Made by a program: the position numbers and the translations under genes. A stretch of 60,857 nt of DNA, taken from the NCBI GenBank assembly GCA_021802545.1, contig JAJZRS010000017.1, positions 1 through 60,857 of the forward strand. Reading direction: 5' to 3'. The stretch comes from Pseudomonadota bacterium. GTDB taxonomy: Bacteria; Pseudomonadota; Gammaproteobacteria; Burkholderiales; JABEVD01. Each line of letters starts with the position of its first letter. Within the stretch, counting starts at the first letter, position 1. Positions 19,478-28,603 of the stretch are shown here, piece by piece. The notes beneath the pieces were generated by a model, which was given only the letters and a program-made list of their open reading frames with translations, had not been told where the DNA came from and ran no database searches.

Positions 19478-21364
19478 TCAACTTTTTCTCGCCACCCGCA
19501 GGCCGTTCATCACTGCCAGCAATTCGCTCGCCTCGTGCACCAGCACGGTGAAAGCGATGCTCAACATCCCGCTCAGCGCGAGTGGGATCATGACAGCCAG
19601 CACCGCCACGGAAAACGTGATGTTCTGCATGCTCACCTGCCGCACCCTGCGTCCCAGCCGCAAGGCATCTCCCACCTTGGACAGGTCTTCGGCCATCAGT
19701 GCCACGTCTGCCGCTTCGATGGCGGCATCGCTTCCCGCCACGCCCATTGCGATGCCGCAGGTGGCGGCAGCCAGCGCCGGGGCATCGTTGATTCCGTCTC
19801 CTACCATCAACGCGTGTCCATAGCGCCGCTCCAGGTCGCGCACGGCTTCCACTTTTTCAGCCGGCTTGAGCTCAGCATGCACCTCGTCGATCCCGATTGC
19901 TGTTGCCACAGCATTTGCTACCCGCGCGTTGTCGCCGGTCAGCATGACCACACGCATTCCCTGGGCATGCAATCCTTTTACCGCCTCGCGCGCGCCCCTC
20001 CGCATCTGGTCACGCAAGGCGATCAGACCGAGCAATTCGTTGCGCCCACCCACCAGCACCACGGTCTTTCCTTGATTCTCCCAATCATCCAGCGTTTCCC
20101 GAATCGGCGTCAAATCCATATCCAGACTGGCAAACAGCATCGGGCTGCCTATATGCCAGACTTCCCCCAGCACTTCGCCCCACGCTCCAGCTCCGGAAAG
20201 CGATTCGAAGGCGGTCACGGCTGCTGGCGTTATGCCTTTTTCCAATGCTTCCGCCACGATGGCGCGCGCCAGAGGGTGTTCTGAATAGCGCTCCAATCCT
20301 GCGGCAATGCCGATCAGCTGCGGTACATCCCCTTTCAGGGGCATGACTTCCGTCACCACTGGCTTGCCATGCGTGAGCGTCCCGGTTTTGTCGAAGGCCA
20401 CCACCTTGACCATACCCAGATGTTCCAGGTGCGCGCCGCCCTTGATCAGGATGCCGCGCCGCCCGGCGGAGCCGATGCCTGCAGCCATCGCCACCGGCAT
20501 GGACATCACCAACGCGCAAGGAGCGGCTGCCACCAAAAACAGAACGGCGCGCCTCGCCCAGTTGTCCAACGGCAGATTGAATAGCCACGGTACGGCCAGC
20601 ATCAATACGGAAATTGCCAGCACCGCAGGTGTGTAGCGTCGGCCAAAACGCTCGATCCATTGTTGCGCTTTCCCCTTGCGTTCCTGCGCTTCCTCCACCA
20701 GGTGGATGATCCTGGACAGGCTGTTGTCGGCGAAACTGGAGGTCGCCTCCACTTCCAGTGCTCCATGACGGTTGATGCTGGCGGCGAACACGGCCACGCC
20801 CGGTCCCTTGTCCACCGGCACCGATTCGCCGGTCACCATTGATTCGTCCAGGCTGGAATTCCCGGCGCGGATGACGCCGTCGGTCGGCAATGCCTCGCCG
20901 GGCCGCACCAGAAACCGGTCGCCCGCCCTCAAACTGGCAGCGGGCACCGTCACTTCCTGTCCGTTCCTGAGCAGGCACGCCTCTCTTGGGGCCAGATCGA
21001 GCAATGCGCGGATGGCGGTTCGGGTATGGGCATAAGTGTATTCCTCAGTGCCCTCTGCAGCGCTGTACAGGAATACCAGCGCCGCCGCCTCGTCCCACAG
21101 GCCGAGCAGCGCCGAGCCGATAGCGGCCGCCAGCATCAGCATATCGATGCTGATGGCTTGCTCGCGCACCAGTTCCTCCAGCCCTTCGCGCACCCAGTAG
21201 TAGCCGCCCGATAGCATGGCAAGGAGATAAAAGGCAATTTCGCTTTCGTGTCCGATCAACCCGGAATGTGCGGAAAGATATCCCATCCCGGCCAGAATGC
21301 CGCTCGCCATTGCATTGACGAGCGGCGGGAAGCGCCACCATGGGCCGTTGTAATCTTCAGCCAT
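19478..21364 (-). CDS. P1B-type metal ATPase with an APC motif, no N-terminal metal-binding domain
   Basis: A 628-residue metal-exporting ATPase. The start at 21364 (GAGGGAATC upstream) removes a 41-residue out-of-character extension and gives MAEDYNGPWWRFPP. The TM6 ion motif is AAAPCALVMSMPVAMA, with Ala where CopA and ZntA have Cys, and the last helix has LVHEASELLAVMNGLR in place of the HEGxT seen in P1B-4 pumps. DKTGTLT and [10 protein letters not shown] are intact. It therefore resembles P1B-4 (Co/Zn/Fe) pumps most, with an atypical site. It overlaps the PII-like gene by 8 nt. Confidence 0.85.
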   Translation of the reverse strand: MAEDYNGPWWRFPPLVNAMASGILAGMGYLSAHSGLIGHESEIAFYLLAMLSGGYYWVREGLEELVREQAISIDMLMLAAAIGSALLGLWDEAAALVFLYSAAEGTEEYTYAHTRTAIRALLDLAPREACLLRNGQEVTVPAASLRAGDRFLVRPGEALPTDGVIRAGNSSLDESMVTGESVPVDKGPGVAVFAASINRHGALEVEATSSFADNSLSRIIHLVEEAQERKGKAQQWIERFGRRYTPAVLAISVLMLAVPWLFNLPLDNWARRAVLFLVAAAPCALVMSMPVAMAAGIGSAGRRGILIKGGAHLEHLGMVKVVAFDKTGTLTHGKPVVTEVMPLKGDVPQLIGIAAGLERYSEHPLARAIVAEALEKGITPAAVTAFESLSGAGAWGEVLGEVWHIGSPMLFASLDMDLTPIRETLDDWENQGKTVVLVGGRNELLGLIALRDQMRRGAREAVKGLHAQGMRVVMLTGDNARVANAVATAIGIDEVHAELKPAEKVEAVRDLERRYGHALMVGDGINDAPALAAATCGIAMGVAGSDAAIEAADVALMAEDLSKVGDALRLGRRVRQVSMQNITFSVAVLAVMIPLALSGMLSIAFTVLVHEASELLAVMNGLRVARKS

Positions 21365-21707
21365 GATTCCCTCGAATGGGAATCGCAGCGACAATGCCGC
21401 TGACGTAGATCCATCCCGCATCAGCCTGCCCGGTGCGAGCGGCATGCTCGATGATGTCCACCAACTCGTCCACCTGATCGTCATCACAGATCAGCTCCAG
21501 CTTGGATTCATTGACCACCGCTTCAGCCAGTTCGATCGAATAATGTTGTTCCCCAGCATCTGCCGCCTTGAGCGGGCTCTGCACCGGAGTAACGGTAAGG
21601 TTGCGGCACCCTGTGTCCGGATTCGCATTGCAGTGCCCCGACTCCTTCAGGGCGCGGATCACGTCCGCGATGCGGCGGTTGTGGATATAAGCTTTGATTT
21701 CCTTCAT
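21357..21707 (-). CDS. PII-like protein of the metal-efflux-linked PII-NG group
   Basis: A 116-residue cytoplasmic protein with PII fold: MKEIKAYIHNRRIADVIRALKES, a T-loop region that lacks the uridylylated Tyr and instead holds HCNANPDTGC, and the C-loop AARTGQADAGWIYV. A group of PII proteins without canonical signatures is known to be encoded beside czcA/cusA-like genes (PII-NG). It probably senses a ligand or metal and modulates the adjacent RND pump or ATPase; the two Cys could bind metal. GGAGA lies upstream of the ATG. It overlaps the ATPase start, implying coupling. Confidence 0.85.
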   Translation of the reverse strand: MKEIKAYIHNRRIADVIRALKESGHCNANPDTGCRNLTVTPVQSPLKAADAGEQHYSIELAEAVVNESKLELICDDDQVDELVDIIEHAARTGQADAGWIYVSGIVAAIPIRGNHG

Positions 21708-21757
21708 GCGGATTCTCCTATCTAGGGATTGGCATGCGGCCCGCATGCCAATCGGGT

Positions 21758-24700
21758 TTACCTTGCCTGTTTGCGTTCGCGACGGGTCTCCACCCACTCG
21801 TACATCAATGGCAACAGCAGCAGGGTGAGCGCGGTGGAAGTGAATAGACCACCCACCACCACGGTCGCCAGCGGTCGCTGGGTTTCGGCGCCCACGCCCT
21901 TCGAGAGCAGCATCGGCACCAGGCCAAAGATGGCAATGGAAGCCGTCATCAGCACCGGCCGCAGCCTCAGTGCCGCACCCTGCCTGACCGCATCCCGGAT
22001 CGAGAGGCCCTTCCGCCGCTGGTCGTTGAGGAAGGAGACCAGCACGATGCCATTCAGCATCGCTACGCCGAACACCGCGATAAAACCGATGGCCGACGGC
22101 ACGGACAGGTACTGCCCCGTGACGGCGAGGCCGACCACCCCGCCGATCGTGGCGAACGGCACGTTGGCGATGATCAGCGTAGCGTAGGTGAGCGAGTTGA
22201 ATGCCGTATAGAGCAGGATGAAGATCAGCCCGATGGTGAGCGGCACGATCACCGCGAGCTTGGCCATGGCGCGCTGCTGGTTTTCGAATGCGCCTCCCCA
22301 CTCGATCCAGTAGCCGGAAGGCATCCTCACTTCGCGTTTGATTTTTGCTTCAGCTTCTTTTACAAGACCGTCCACGTCGCGATCCTTGACGTTCATCTGG
22401 ATCACTGCGTAGCGTTGCAGCTGCTCGCGCCGTATGAAGGAATAGCCTTCATCCAGCTCGACGGTCGCCACGCTGGACAGCGGCACCAGCGCGCCCGCTC
22501 GGGTGCGAATCGGGATGTTGCTGATGGCTTCCACGCTATCGCGAAATTCCGGGGCAAGCCACACCTGGATATCGAAGCGCTTGACGCCGTCGATCAGGGT
22601 GGAAACCGCCTTGCCCCCGATGCCGGCCTGCACCACTTCCAGGATGTCGTCGGCATTCAATCCCAGGCGCGCCGCCGCTTCTCGATCGACCTTTACCACC
22701 ATCTGCGGCTTGCCCTTGTTGGCCTCCAGGGAAAGATCAGTCACGCCCGGAACCGTCTCCAGAACACGCTTGATCTCCCCGGACAGGCGGTCCAGCGTGT
22801 CCAGGTCCTCCCCGTAGAGCTTCAGCGCCAGCGTGGCCCGAACGCCGGAAATGAGCTCCTCGACGCGCATCTGGATCGGCTGTGTCGCGGAGAAAATAGC
22901 GGTAGGTACTTCTTTCTCCAGCGCTTCCTGCATTTCGGACGTCAATGCCGGGAAGGAAATGGCTTCGGGCCATTGGTCATGCGGCCTGAACTCCACCAGG
23001 ATTTCCATGTAGTTCACATCGGCCGTCTCACCTTTTTCCGCGCGCCCGATCGTGGCAAGGGCCGATTTCACCTGCGGAAACCGCTTGAGCGTGGTTTCGA
23101 TGTCCTCGGAGATGCGGATCGACTCATCCAGCGAAGTGGAAGGAATGCTGGTCACGCGGAACATGATGCTCCCTTCCTGCAAAGTCGGCATGAATTCCTT
23201 GCCGAGGAAGGGAAACAGCGCGAACGTTCCGATCAAGAGGGCCGCCGCACCGCCAACTACCTTACGCTTGTTCTCCAGCGACCAATCCAGAAGCGGCAGA
23301 TAAAGCCTTTTCGCCCATTGCACCACGAAGGTATCTTTCTCCTCCATGGGCTTGAGAATCAGCGAGCTGAGAACAGGCACCAAGGTCATGGTCAATACCA
23401 GGGAGCCGATCATGGCGAAGCTGATGGTGAGCGCCATCGGCTTGAACAGTTTGCCTTCCAGCCCGGTGAGGGAGAACAGCGGCAGAAATACCACGATGAT
23501 GATCAGGATCGCAAAAGCGGTCGGATTGACCACTTCGCGCGCTGCCTCAAGGATCACATGAGTCTTGTCGACCGTTTGCCCGACCTTGTGACTGAGCAAT
23601 CGGAAACCGTTCTCCACCATCACCACCGCGCCGTCCACCATCATGCCTATGCCGACTGCGAGCCCGGCCAGCGACATCAGGTTGGCTGACAGTCCCCACT
23701 GCTGCATCAGGATGAAGCTGATCAGCATGGCAAGGGGGAGTGCGAGAATCACCACCATCGCCGAGCGCACTTCGCCCAGAAACAGGAAAAGAATGATGGC
23801 CACCAGGATGGAACCTTCGAAGAGGGCGCTCTCGGCTGTCTTCACCGCCTTCTCCACCAGTTTTGTGCGGTCGTAGATCGGCTTAATCGTCACGCCGTTG
23901 GGCAAAGCCTGCCGCACCACCTGCAGCTTCCGCTTGACCCCATCCACCACGTTCTTGGCGTTCTCGCCGATACGCTGCAAGGCCATGCCCATTACCGCTT
24001 CCCTGCCGTCCTTGGTCACCGCACCGGTACGCAACGCTGGAGCCTCCCTCACTTCGGCCACGTCGCGCACGTAGATCGGCGTGCCATTCCGTTCGGCGAT
24101 GACGACATTCCCGATATCGCGCGTATTCGCCACCAATCCCAGACCGCGCACCAGATACTGCTCCCGGCCGAGGTCCACATACTGCCCCCCAACCTGGCGG
24201 TTATTGGCGGTCAATGCCCTCATCACTTCCTTGAAACTCAGCCCGTACTTGATCAAGCGATTCGGATCGACCAGCACCTGATATTGCTTTTCAAAACCGC
24301 CCCAGGACATGACGTCGTCCACCCCGGGCACGGTTCTCAGCACCATGCGGACGTTCCAGTCCTGCAGGGAGCGCAAATCCATCCCGGAAAGCTTCCTGTC
24401 GGCCGATTCGATGGTATACCAGAACACTTGCCCCAATCCGGAACTGTTCGGCCCGAGCACGGGTTCGCCATAACCCTGAGGAATAAGATTCTTTATCTCT
24501 TGCAGTTTCTCACTGACCAGACGACGGGCGAAATAAATGTCCACGCTGTCCTTGAAATACACGCTGACATAGGACAGCCCGAACAGGGAGACGGAACGTA
24601 TCTCCTCCACCCCCGGCAGGCCGGCCATGCCGCCTTCCGCAGGAAAGGTGAGCAGCTTTTCCACGTCCTCGGCTGCCAGTCCCGGTGCCTCCGTATAGAC

Positions 24701-24844
24701 ATTCACCTGCACCGGCGTAACGTCGGGGAAGGCGTCCACCGGCACTTCGCGCCAGGCTTTCACGCCGAGCGTCACAACCAGCAGGAAGGCCACCAGCACC
24801 AGTACTTTGTAGCGCAGGGAAAGATCGACGATTTTATTCAGCAT
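21758..24844 (-). CDS. czcA: CzcA-family heavy-metal RND pump
   Basis: A 1028-residue inner-membrane HME-RND transporter. Its TM4 segment AVGIGMMVDGAVVMVEN belongs to the divalent-cation type (VDGAVV) rather than the CusA VDAAIV type, so Zn, Cd or Co is the likely cargo. Two pore domains and twelve helices are present and length is normal. It forms one operon with czcB and czcC (upstream) and the PII-like and P-type ATPase genes (downstream), so cytoplasmic and periplasmic export are linked. Confidence 0.93.
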   Translation of the reverse strand: MLNKIVDLSLRYKVLVLVAFLLVVTLGVKAWREVPVDAFPDVTPVQVNVYTEAPGLAAEDVEKLLTFPAEGGMAGLPGVEEIRSVSLFGLSYVSVYFKDSVDIYFARRLVSEKLQEIKNLIPQGYGEPVLGPNSSGLGQVFWYTIESADRKLSGMDLRSLQDWNVRMVLRTVPGVDDVMSWGGFEKQYQVLVDPNRLIKYGLSFKEVMRALTANNRQVGGQYVDLGREQYLVRGLGLVANTRDIGNVVIAERNGTPIYVRDVAEVREAPALRTGAVTKDGREAVMGMALQRIGENAKNVVDGVKRKLQVVRQALPNGVTIKPIYDRTKLVEKAVKTAESALFEGSILVAIILFLFLGEVRSAMVVILALPLAMLISFILMQQWGLSANLMSLAGLAVGIGMMVDGAVVMVENGFRLLSHKVGQTVDKTHVILEAAREVVNPTAFAILIIIVVFLPLFSLTGLEGKLFKPMALTISFAMIGSLVLTMTLVPVLSSLILKPMEEKDTFVVQWAKRLYLPLLDWSLENKRKVVGGAAALLIGTFALFPFLGKEFMPTLQEGSIMFRVTSIPSTSLDESIRISEDIETTLKRFPQVKSALATIGRAEKGETADVNYMEILVEFRPHDQWPEAISFPALTSEMQEALEKEVPTAIFSATQPIQMRVEELISGVRATLALKLYGEDLDTLDRLSGEIKRVLETVPGVTDLSLEANKGKPQMVVKVDREAAARLGLNADDILEVVQAGIGGKAVSTLIDGVKRFDIQVWLAPEFRDSVEAISNIPIRTRAGALVPLSSVATVELDEGYSFIRREQLQRYAVIQMNVKDRDVDGLVKEAEAKIKREVRMPSGYWIEWGGAFENQQRAMAKLAVIVPLTIGLIFILLYTAFNSLTYATLIIANVPFATIGGVVGLAVTGQYLSVPSAIGFIAVFGVAMLNGIVLVSFLNDQRRKGLSIRDAVRQGAALRLRPVLMTASIAIFGLVPMLLSKGVGAETQRPLATVVVGGLFTSTALTLLLLPLMYEWVETRRERKQAR

Positions 24845-24852
24845 GATCGCCC

Positions 24853-26064
24853 CTAGTCTGAATCGCCGATTTGCGATTTGAGCAGTCGCGCCTTGAGGGC
24901 ATAGGCCCCGCTCACCACGACCGTTTCTCCGGGCATCACCCCAGACTGGATGACGGCGAGCCCCTGGAAACGCTTTCCGACCAGCACCGGGCGAGGCTCG
25001 AATCCACCGTCTTTTTCCACGAAAACCGTGGGCTGGCCTTGCATCAACAGGATGGCGTCTTCCGGCAGAAGCAGGGCCTTGGAACTCGTTCCGGTTTGAA
25101 TCGCAGCAGTGGCGAACATGTTCGGCTTCAGCCTGCCGTCTGGATTGGGCACTTCGATCCGCGCCTTGACCGTGCGGGTGCCCGGGTCCATGACGCTGCT
25201 GATGTAAGTCAGCCGCCCTCTGAAAACCTCGCCAGGATACGCTGTCACTGTGATGTCAGCCCTAGTGCCAGCCCTGACTCTTCCCAGGTCCTTTTCGAAC
25301 AGATCCGCCTCGATCCACAGGACTGACAGATCGGCAACGGTGAACAGGGACTGATCGGGCTGAGCGAGTTCCCCCAGCACCGCTTTCTTCTCGATGACCG
25401 TTCCGGCAAATGGCGCAATTAGCGGAAAGACCGATCCCGCGGCCCGGTCCGGCGCAATCCCTAGCATGCGAAGCTTGTCCGCTGAAGCACGGAGCCGGGC
25501 CTGGGCCTTGTCGCGCTCTGCCCGGGCCTTCAGATATTCCTTCTCCGGGACGATCTTGTCCGCATAAAGCCGAGCGGCACGTTCGAAATTAGCCTCGGTC
25601 AGGGTTGCTTCGCTTGCTGCCTGCCGGTGGGCTGATACTGCCTCGCCCAGGTCCAGACTGTCCAGCATTGCGAGAACCTGCCCTGATCGCACCCCATCGC
25701 CCAGCTTCGCCGCTACCTTGACGATCCGCCCTGCCAAGCGTGGCGCCACATGGGCAAGCCGCTCCTGGTCGGCTTGGATGGTAGCGGTGACCGTGATCTG
25801 CTCGGCTTTTTGCTGAAATTCCAGCTTCCGTACCTCGATGCCCGCCCGTTGCATTTCTTCGCTGCTCATGACGAGGAGCTTCTCGCCGCCTTTTTCCGGT
25901 TGCGGCATAATTTTGTTCGCCGGCAGTATTTTTTCAGGCTGTTTTATCCCCGACGATCGCCTGCCGCTGCATCCAGATAGGAAGGCAATGCATAATGCGC
26001 CTAGCAGAAGCAGCGCGACTAGCCCTTTCAGGCCGTGTGTATGTTGACTGTTTGGATTTTCCAT
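24853..26064 (-). CDS. czcB: CzcB membrane-fusion protein (lipoprotein)
   Basis: A 403-residue periplasmic adaptor. The start at 26064 (AGGAATTC upstream) gives a lipoprotein signal with lipobox FLSGC. The core contains the barrel-sandwich motif (GRIVKVAAKLGDGVRSGQVLAMLDSLDLGEA), an alpha-hairpin and the membrane-proximal domain. There is no extra metal-binding N-terminal domain like that of some CzcB proteins. It lies 8 nt upstream of czcA. Confidence 0.92.
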   Translation of the reverse strand: MENPNSQHTHGLKGLVALLLLGALCIAFLSGCSGRRSSGIKQPEKILPANKIMPQPEKGGEKLLVMSSEEMQRAGIEVRKLEFQQKAEQITVTATIQADQERLAHVAPRLAGRIVKVAAKLGDGVRSGQVLAMLDSLDLGEAVSAHRQAASEATLTEANFERAARLYADKIVPEKEYLKARAERDKAQARLRASADKLRMLGIAPDRAAGSVFPLIAPFAGTVIEKKAVLGELAQPDQSLFTVADLSVLWIEADLFEKDLGRVRAGTRADITVTAYPGEVFRGRLTYISSVMDPGTRTVKARIEVPNPDGRLKPNMFATAAIQTGTSSKALLLPEDAILLMQGQPTVFVEKDGGFEPRPVLVGKRFQGLAVIQSGVMPGETVVVSGAYALKARLLKSQIGDSD

Positions 26065-26092
26065 GTCATGAATTCCTGAATAAGCATTTTGT

Positions 26093-27394
26093 TCAGCGCA
26101 GACTTGGCGCAGACTGCCAGCCTGCTGCTGCTTCAAGCGCCACTTGGGTCAGGCACAGTTCGGTACGTGCATCAAGCAGGTCTCGTTGCCCATCCAGGAG
26201 TTGACGGTTGACAAGCAACAACTGCGTCAGGCCAATCTCTCCTTCCCGGAAAGACACGACAGACAGCCTTTGATTTTCTTCCAGAGCGGGCAGAACCGAC
26301 GTTGTCAGCCTTCCAACCCGAACCCTGAGCTTCTCGAACCGTTCCCACAACGCGATCACCTGGGCACGTGTATCCCGTTGTGCGGCCTGTTTCTGCACCT
26401 GTACCTGAGTCAACTCGGTCATGGCGCGCCCTATGCCGGTATCGTTGCGGCGAAACAGGGGTAGCGGCAGGGAAATGCTCAAAGTCGTCACCTTGAGGCC
26501 GGCAGTGTCCGGAGTTCCCCTCCCTGTCCCCAAGCCCAGCGTGATATCCGGGTAGACTTTCGCATGTTCCAGGTCCAGTCGGCTCTGTCTGGATTTTTCC
26601 TCATATTCAAACATGTGCAAAAGAGGGCGGTTGGCGGACGAGATCAACAACTCGTTTAGCCCATATGAAGCGGGTTGCGGATCGATATTCCCGGCAACTT
26701 CAGGCAAACTGTCAGCCGGCAATTGCAGCATGGCAGCCAGATCCGCTCGCGCCTGAACCAGTTGTTCCCGCAACAGGGACAGCTGATTTTGCGCGCGCTC
26801 GGCCTCCACCCTGGCGAGGTTCCCATCGAGACGGCTGTCTTCGCCTGCTGCAACGCGCTTTTCCACCACCGCCTCCGCTCCCTGGATGAGGCCAAGGATT
26901 TTTTCCTCCATCTGAATGCGCATTTGCAGGCCGAGCGCCTGCACGAAGCGCTGCTCCACTGCTGCATGCAGTTGGCATCGGGTTTCGGAAATGGATTCCT
27001 CCATCGCAGCGAGGGCCTGCTTCGCCGCGCTATGGCGCATGCCCTGTTGCCCCGCTATTTCGAAGGTCTGCGTCAACCCGATCATTTGCCCCTGGTTAAC
27101 CAGATCAGGGCGCGTAGTTTGAGGAAGAATACCCTTGCTCCACTCTGCACCCAGTTGCGGGTTGTTCCATAACAGCGCGCTGGCGTCGGCAAGTTCGCCT
27201 TGTGCAGCTGCGAGATTCGCTCGAGCCGCACGCAGTGCCGGATTGGCTTGTTCAGCCTGAAACCAGGCCTGTTCCAAGGTGAGCGGCGCCGCCCAAATTG
27301 GAAACGAACAAAGAAACATCAATGAGAATAGCGCAACGCTGCACCTTGACCGCTTCCCGGGAAGCAGCATGCAGCAAATAGTGATGATTTGCAC
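26093..27394 (-). CDS. czcC: CzcC-type outer-membrane efflux protein
   Basis: A 433-residue TolC-family channel starting at a GTG with an AAGGGG site 7 nt upstream. Signal peptide ends near PIWAAP. Two long helical repeats (LTLEQAWFQAEQANPALRAARANL ... and the second around residue 240) are diagnostic. First pump gene of the czc operon, 28 nt ahead of czcB. Confidence 0.9.
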   Translation of the reverse strand: MQIITICCMLLPGKRSRCSVALFSLMFLCSFPIWAAPLTLEQAWFQAEQANPALRAARANLAAAQGELADASALLWNNPQLGAEWSKGILPQTTRPDLVNQGQMIGLTQTFEIAGQQGMRHSAAKQALAAMEESISETRCQLHAAVEQRFVQALGLQMRIQMEEKILGLIQGAEAVVEKRVAAGEDSRLDGNLARVEAERAQNQLSLLREQLVQARADLAAMLQLPADSLPEVAGNIDPQPASYGLNELLISSANRPLLHMFEYEEKSRQSRLDLEHAKVYPDITLGLGTGRGTPDTAGLKVTTLSISLPLPLFRRNDTGIGRAMTELTQVQVQKQAAQRDTRAQVIALWERFEKLRVRVGRLTTSVLPALEENQRLSVVSFREGEIGLTQLLLVNRQLLDGQRDLLDARTELCLTQVALEAAAGWQSAPSLR

Positions 27395-27465
27395 GACAAC
27401 CCCTTATGATTGATAGGCATATGCCCGTTCGCCCGATGCGAACAAGCACTCAAAACCGGTTTGAA

Positions 27466-27819
27466 TCAGGTTTGAGGGGAAAGTCGAGGCGGCCGGTAAT
27501 GACCTTCTGAAAGAAAAGGGAGGTGGAGTGACTTGCGAACAATGAAGTAATCATACGCAATCTCTGCCAAGGGGATCTGATGCTGCAAAAAAATCCCCAT
27601 AAAATGACCTACGGCATGGCACCAGTGATTGCACGGGCTCTGAGGCGAAATGTTTTTAAAGCTTCCAGGTTCGGCTGAAAAGTGGGCAATGGTCGCAGCC
27701 AGGCTGCGTTGCTCGTCGAACCACACATCCGCCACAGCCTCCTTGTTGAACGTCCAGCCGGCATTGATCACTAAAGTGATCAGCAGGAACTGGACGATTC
27801 GTCGAGCCGTAGCGGACAT
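27466..27819 (-). CDS. Small exported protein at the head of the czc operon (CzcI-like position)
   Basis: A 117-residue protein with an N-terminal membrane/signal helix (IVQFLLITLVINAGWTF) and a mature part containing CNHWCHAVGHFMG, a Cys/His cluster that could hold a metal ion. It is the first gene after the MerR-type promoter, so it is expressed with czcCBA. Placement and size match the poorly defined CzcI proteins at the head of other czc operons; homology is not certain. Confidence 0.6.
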   Translation of the reverse strand: MSATARRIVQFLLITLVINAGWTFNKEAVADVWFDEQRSLAATIAHFSAEPGSFKNISPQSPCNHWCHAVGHFMGIFLQHQIPLAEIAYDYFIVRKSLHLPFLSEGHYRPPRLSPQT

Positions 27820-27857
27820 GGCTGAATATTGACTTGATTTTCGAACAAGATGTGATC

Positions 27858-27888
27858 ATGCTAGACCCTGTAGCTACTTCAGGGTCAA
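27858..27888 (-). promoter_or_regulatory. MerR-family operator/promoter driving the czc operon
   Basis: On the minus strand TTGACC and TAGCAT are separated by 19 nt, the over-long spacer typical of MerR-activated promoters. Inside it the arms ACCCTG and CAGGGT form an inverted repeat with a 9-nt centre (27865-27885). This matches CadR/PbrR-type operators, and the divergent regulator starts 19 nt away. Confidence 0.85.
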
Positions 27889-27907
27889 GAAAAAATCGGG
27901 GAACGAT

Positions 27908-28348
27908 ATGCGCATCGGGGAATTGGCGAAAGCCACCGGCATCAATGTGGAAACGTTGCGCTACTACGAGCGCATGGGGCTGTTGCAATCACCCGCCCGC
28001 CAGGTAAATGGTTACCGGGTCTATAGCCAAGATGCGGTAGAGCGGGCGAATTTCATCCGGCATTGCCGCGCACTGGGCGTAGGACTGCGAGACATCATGA
28101 CCTTGCTCAACCTTGCCTCGAGGCCCGAGGCCGACTGCAACGACGTGAATCATCTGCTCGATGAGCATATTGCACAGGTGCGAGCCAAACTCGAATCGCT
28201 CAGAATCCTGGAAAAGCAGCTTGTTCGACTTCGAAACCAATGCGATATCGCTCACAAGGTGAGCGATTGCGGCATTTTACGAGAATTCGTTGCGGCTGCC
28301 CATGGAGAAGCATGCACATGCCATTCTTCCAGCGACAGCGCCAGCTAA
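27908..28348 (+). CDS. cadR: MerR-family regulator of the CadR/PbrR type
   Basis: A 146-residue metal-responsive activator. N-terminal helix-turn-helix (MRIGELAKATGINVETLRYYERMG), long dimer helix, and the metal-site cysteines C77 (ADCNDVN), C112 (RNQCD) and C121 (SDCGIL), the trio used for Cd(II)/Pb(II) sensing in this group. The tail HGEACTCHSS adds two Cys and His that may form a second site. It is divergent from the czc operon and reads over the shared operator, so it probably represses and activates that promoter and regulates itself. Cd versus Pb specificity cannot be decided. Confidence 0.9.
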   Translation: MRIGELAKATGINVETLRYYERMGLLQSPARQVNGYRVYSQDAVERANFIRHCRALGVGLRDIMTLLNLASRPEADCNDVNHLLDEHIAQVRAKLESLRILEKQLVRLRNQCDIAHKVSDCGILREFVAAAHGEACTCHSSSDSAS

Positions 28349-28477
28349 CGACATTCCACATCTGAGAAGAAGGCTATTTGTTCGCATGGCTTCGCGCATT
28401 CCTTGCCGCTTCTGCATCTCTGGTCCATCATGGTATCCCCTTCGCCCACATCCCGCCTTTCATCATGGCGTAATCCA

Positions 28478-28588
28478 TCATTCCGGGCATTCCGCGTAAT
28501 ACAGAGAGGCGTCAGCTGGCATCGTTTCCTGCCATGAAAACCCACATAACGGGCAGGTCAGAACCGACTGGAGAATGATATCGCTCAT
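28478..28588 (-). pseudogene. Decayed GDCC-type heavy-metal-binding protein
   Basis: From an ATG at 28588 the frame reads MSDIILQSVLTCPLCGF, then ETMPADA, then YYAECPE and a TGA. This matches the first half of small GDCCVxC-domain metal proteins (zinc-ribbon CPxCG, TMPTDA, YEC). The TGA falls where a Cys codon is expected; beyond it only short stretches such as KAG survive, with further in-frame stops. It lies 15 nt past dmeF. The downstream 28349-28477 holds nothing else I recognise. Confidence 0.5.
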
Positions 28589-28603
28589 AATGATATACGC
28601 CAT

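Noticed and set aside
22415..23689. Plus-strand open frame of 424 codons
   Set aside because: It is the antisense shadow of czcA, with His/Gln/Arg-rich composition and no ribosome site.
28478..28588. Selenocysteine protein using the in-frame TGA
   Set aside because: Several more in-frame TGAs follow and the reading frame loses homology; decay is simpler.
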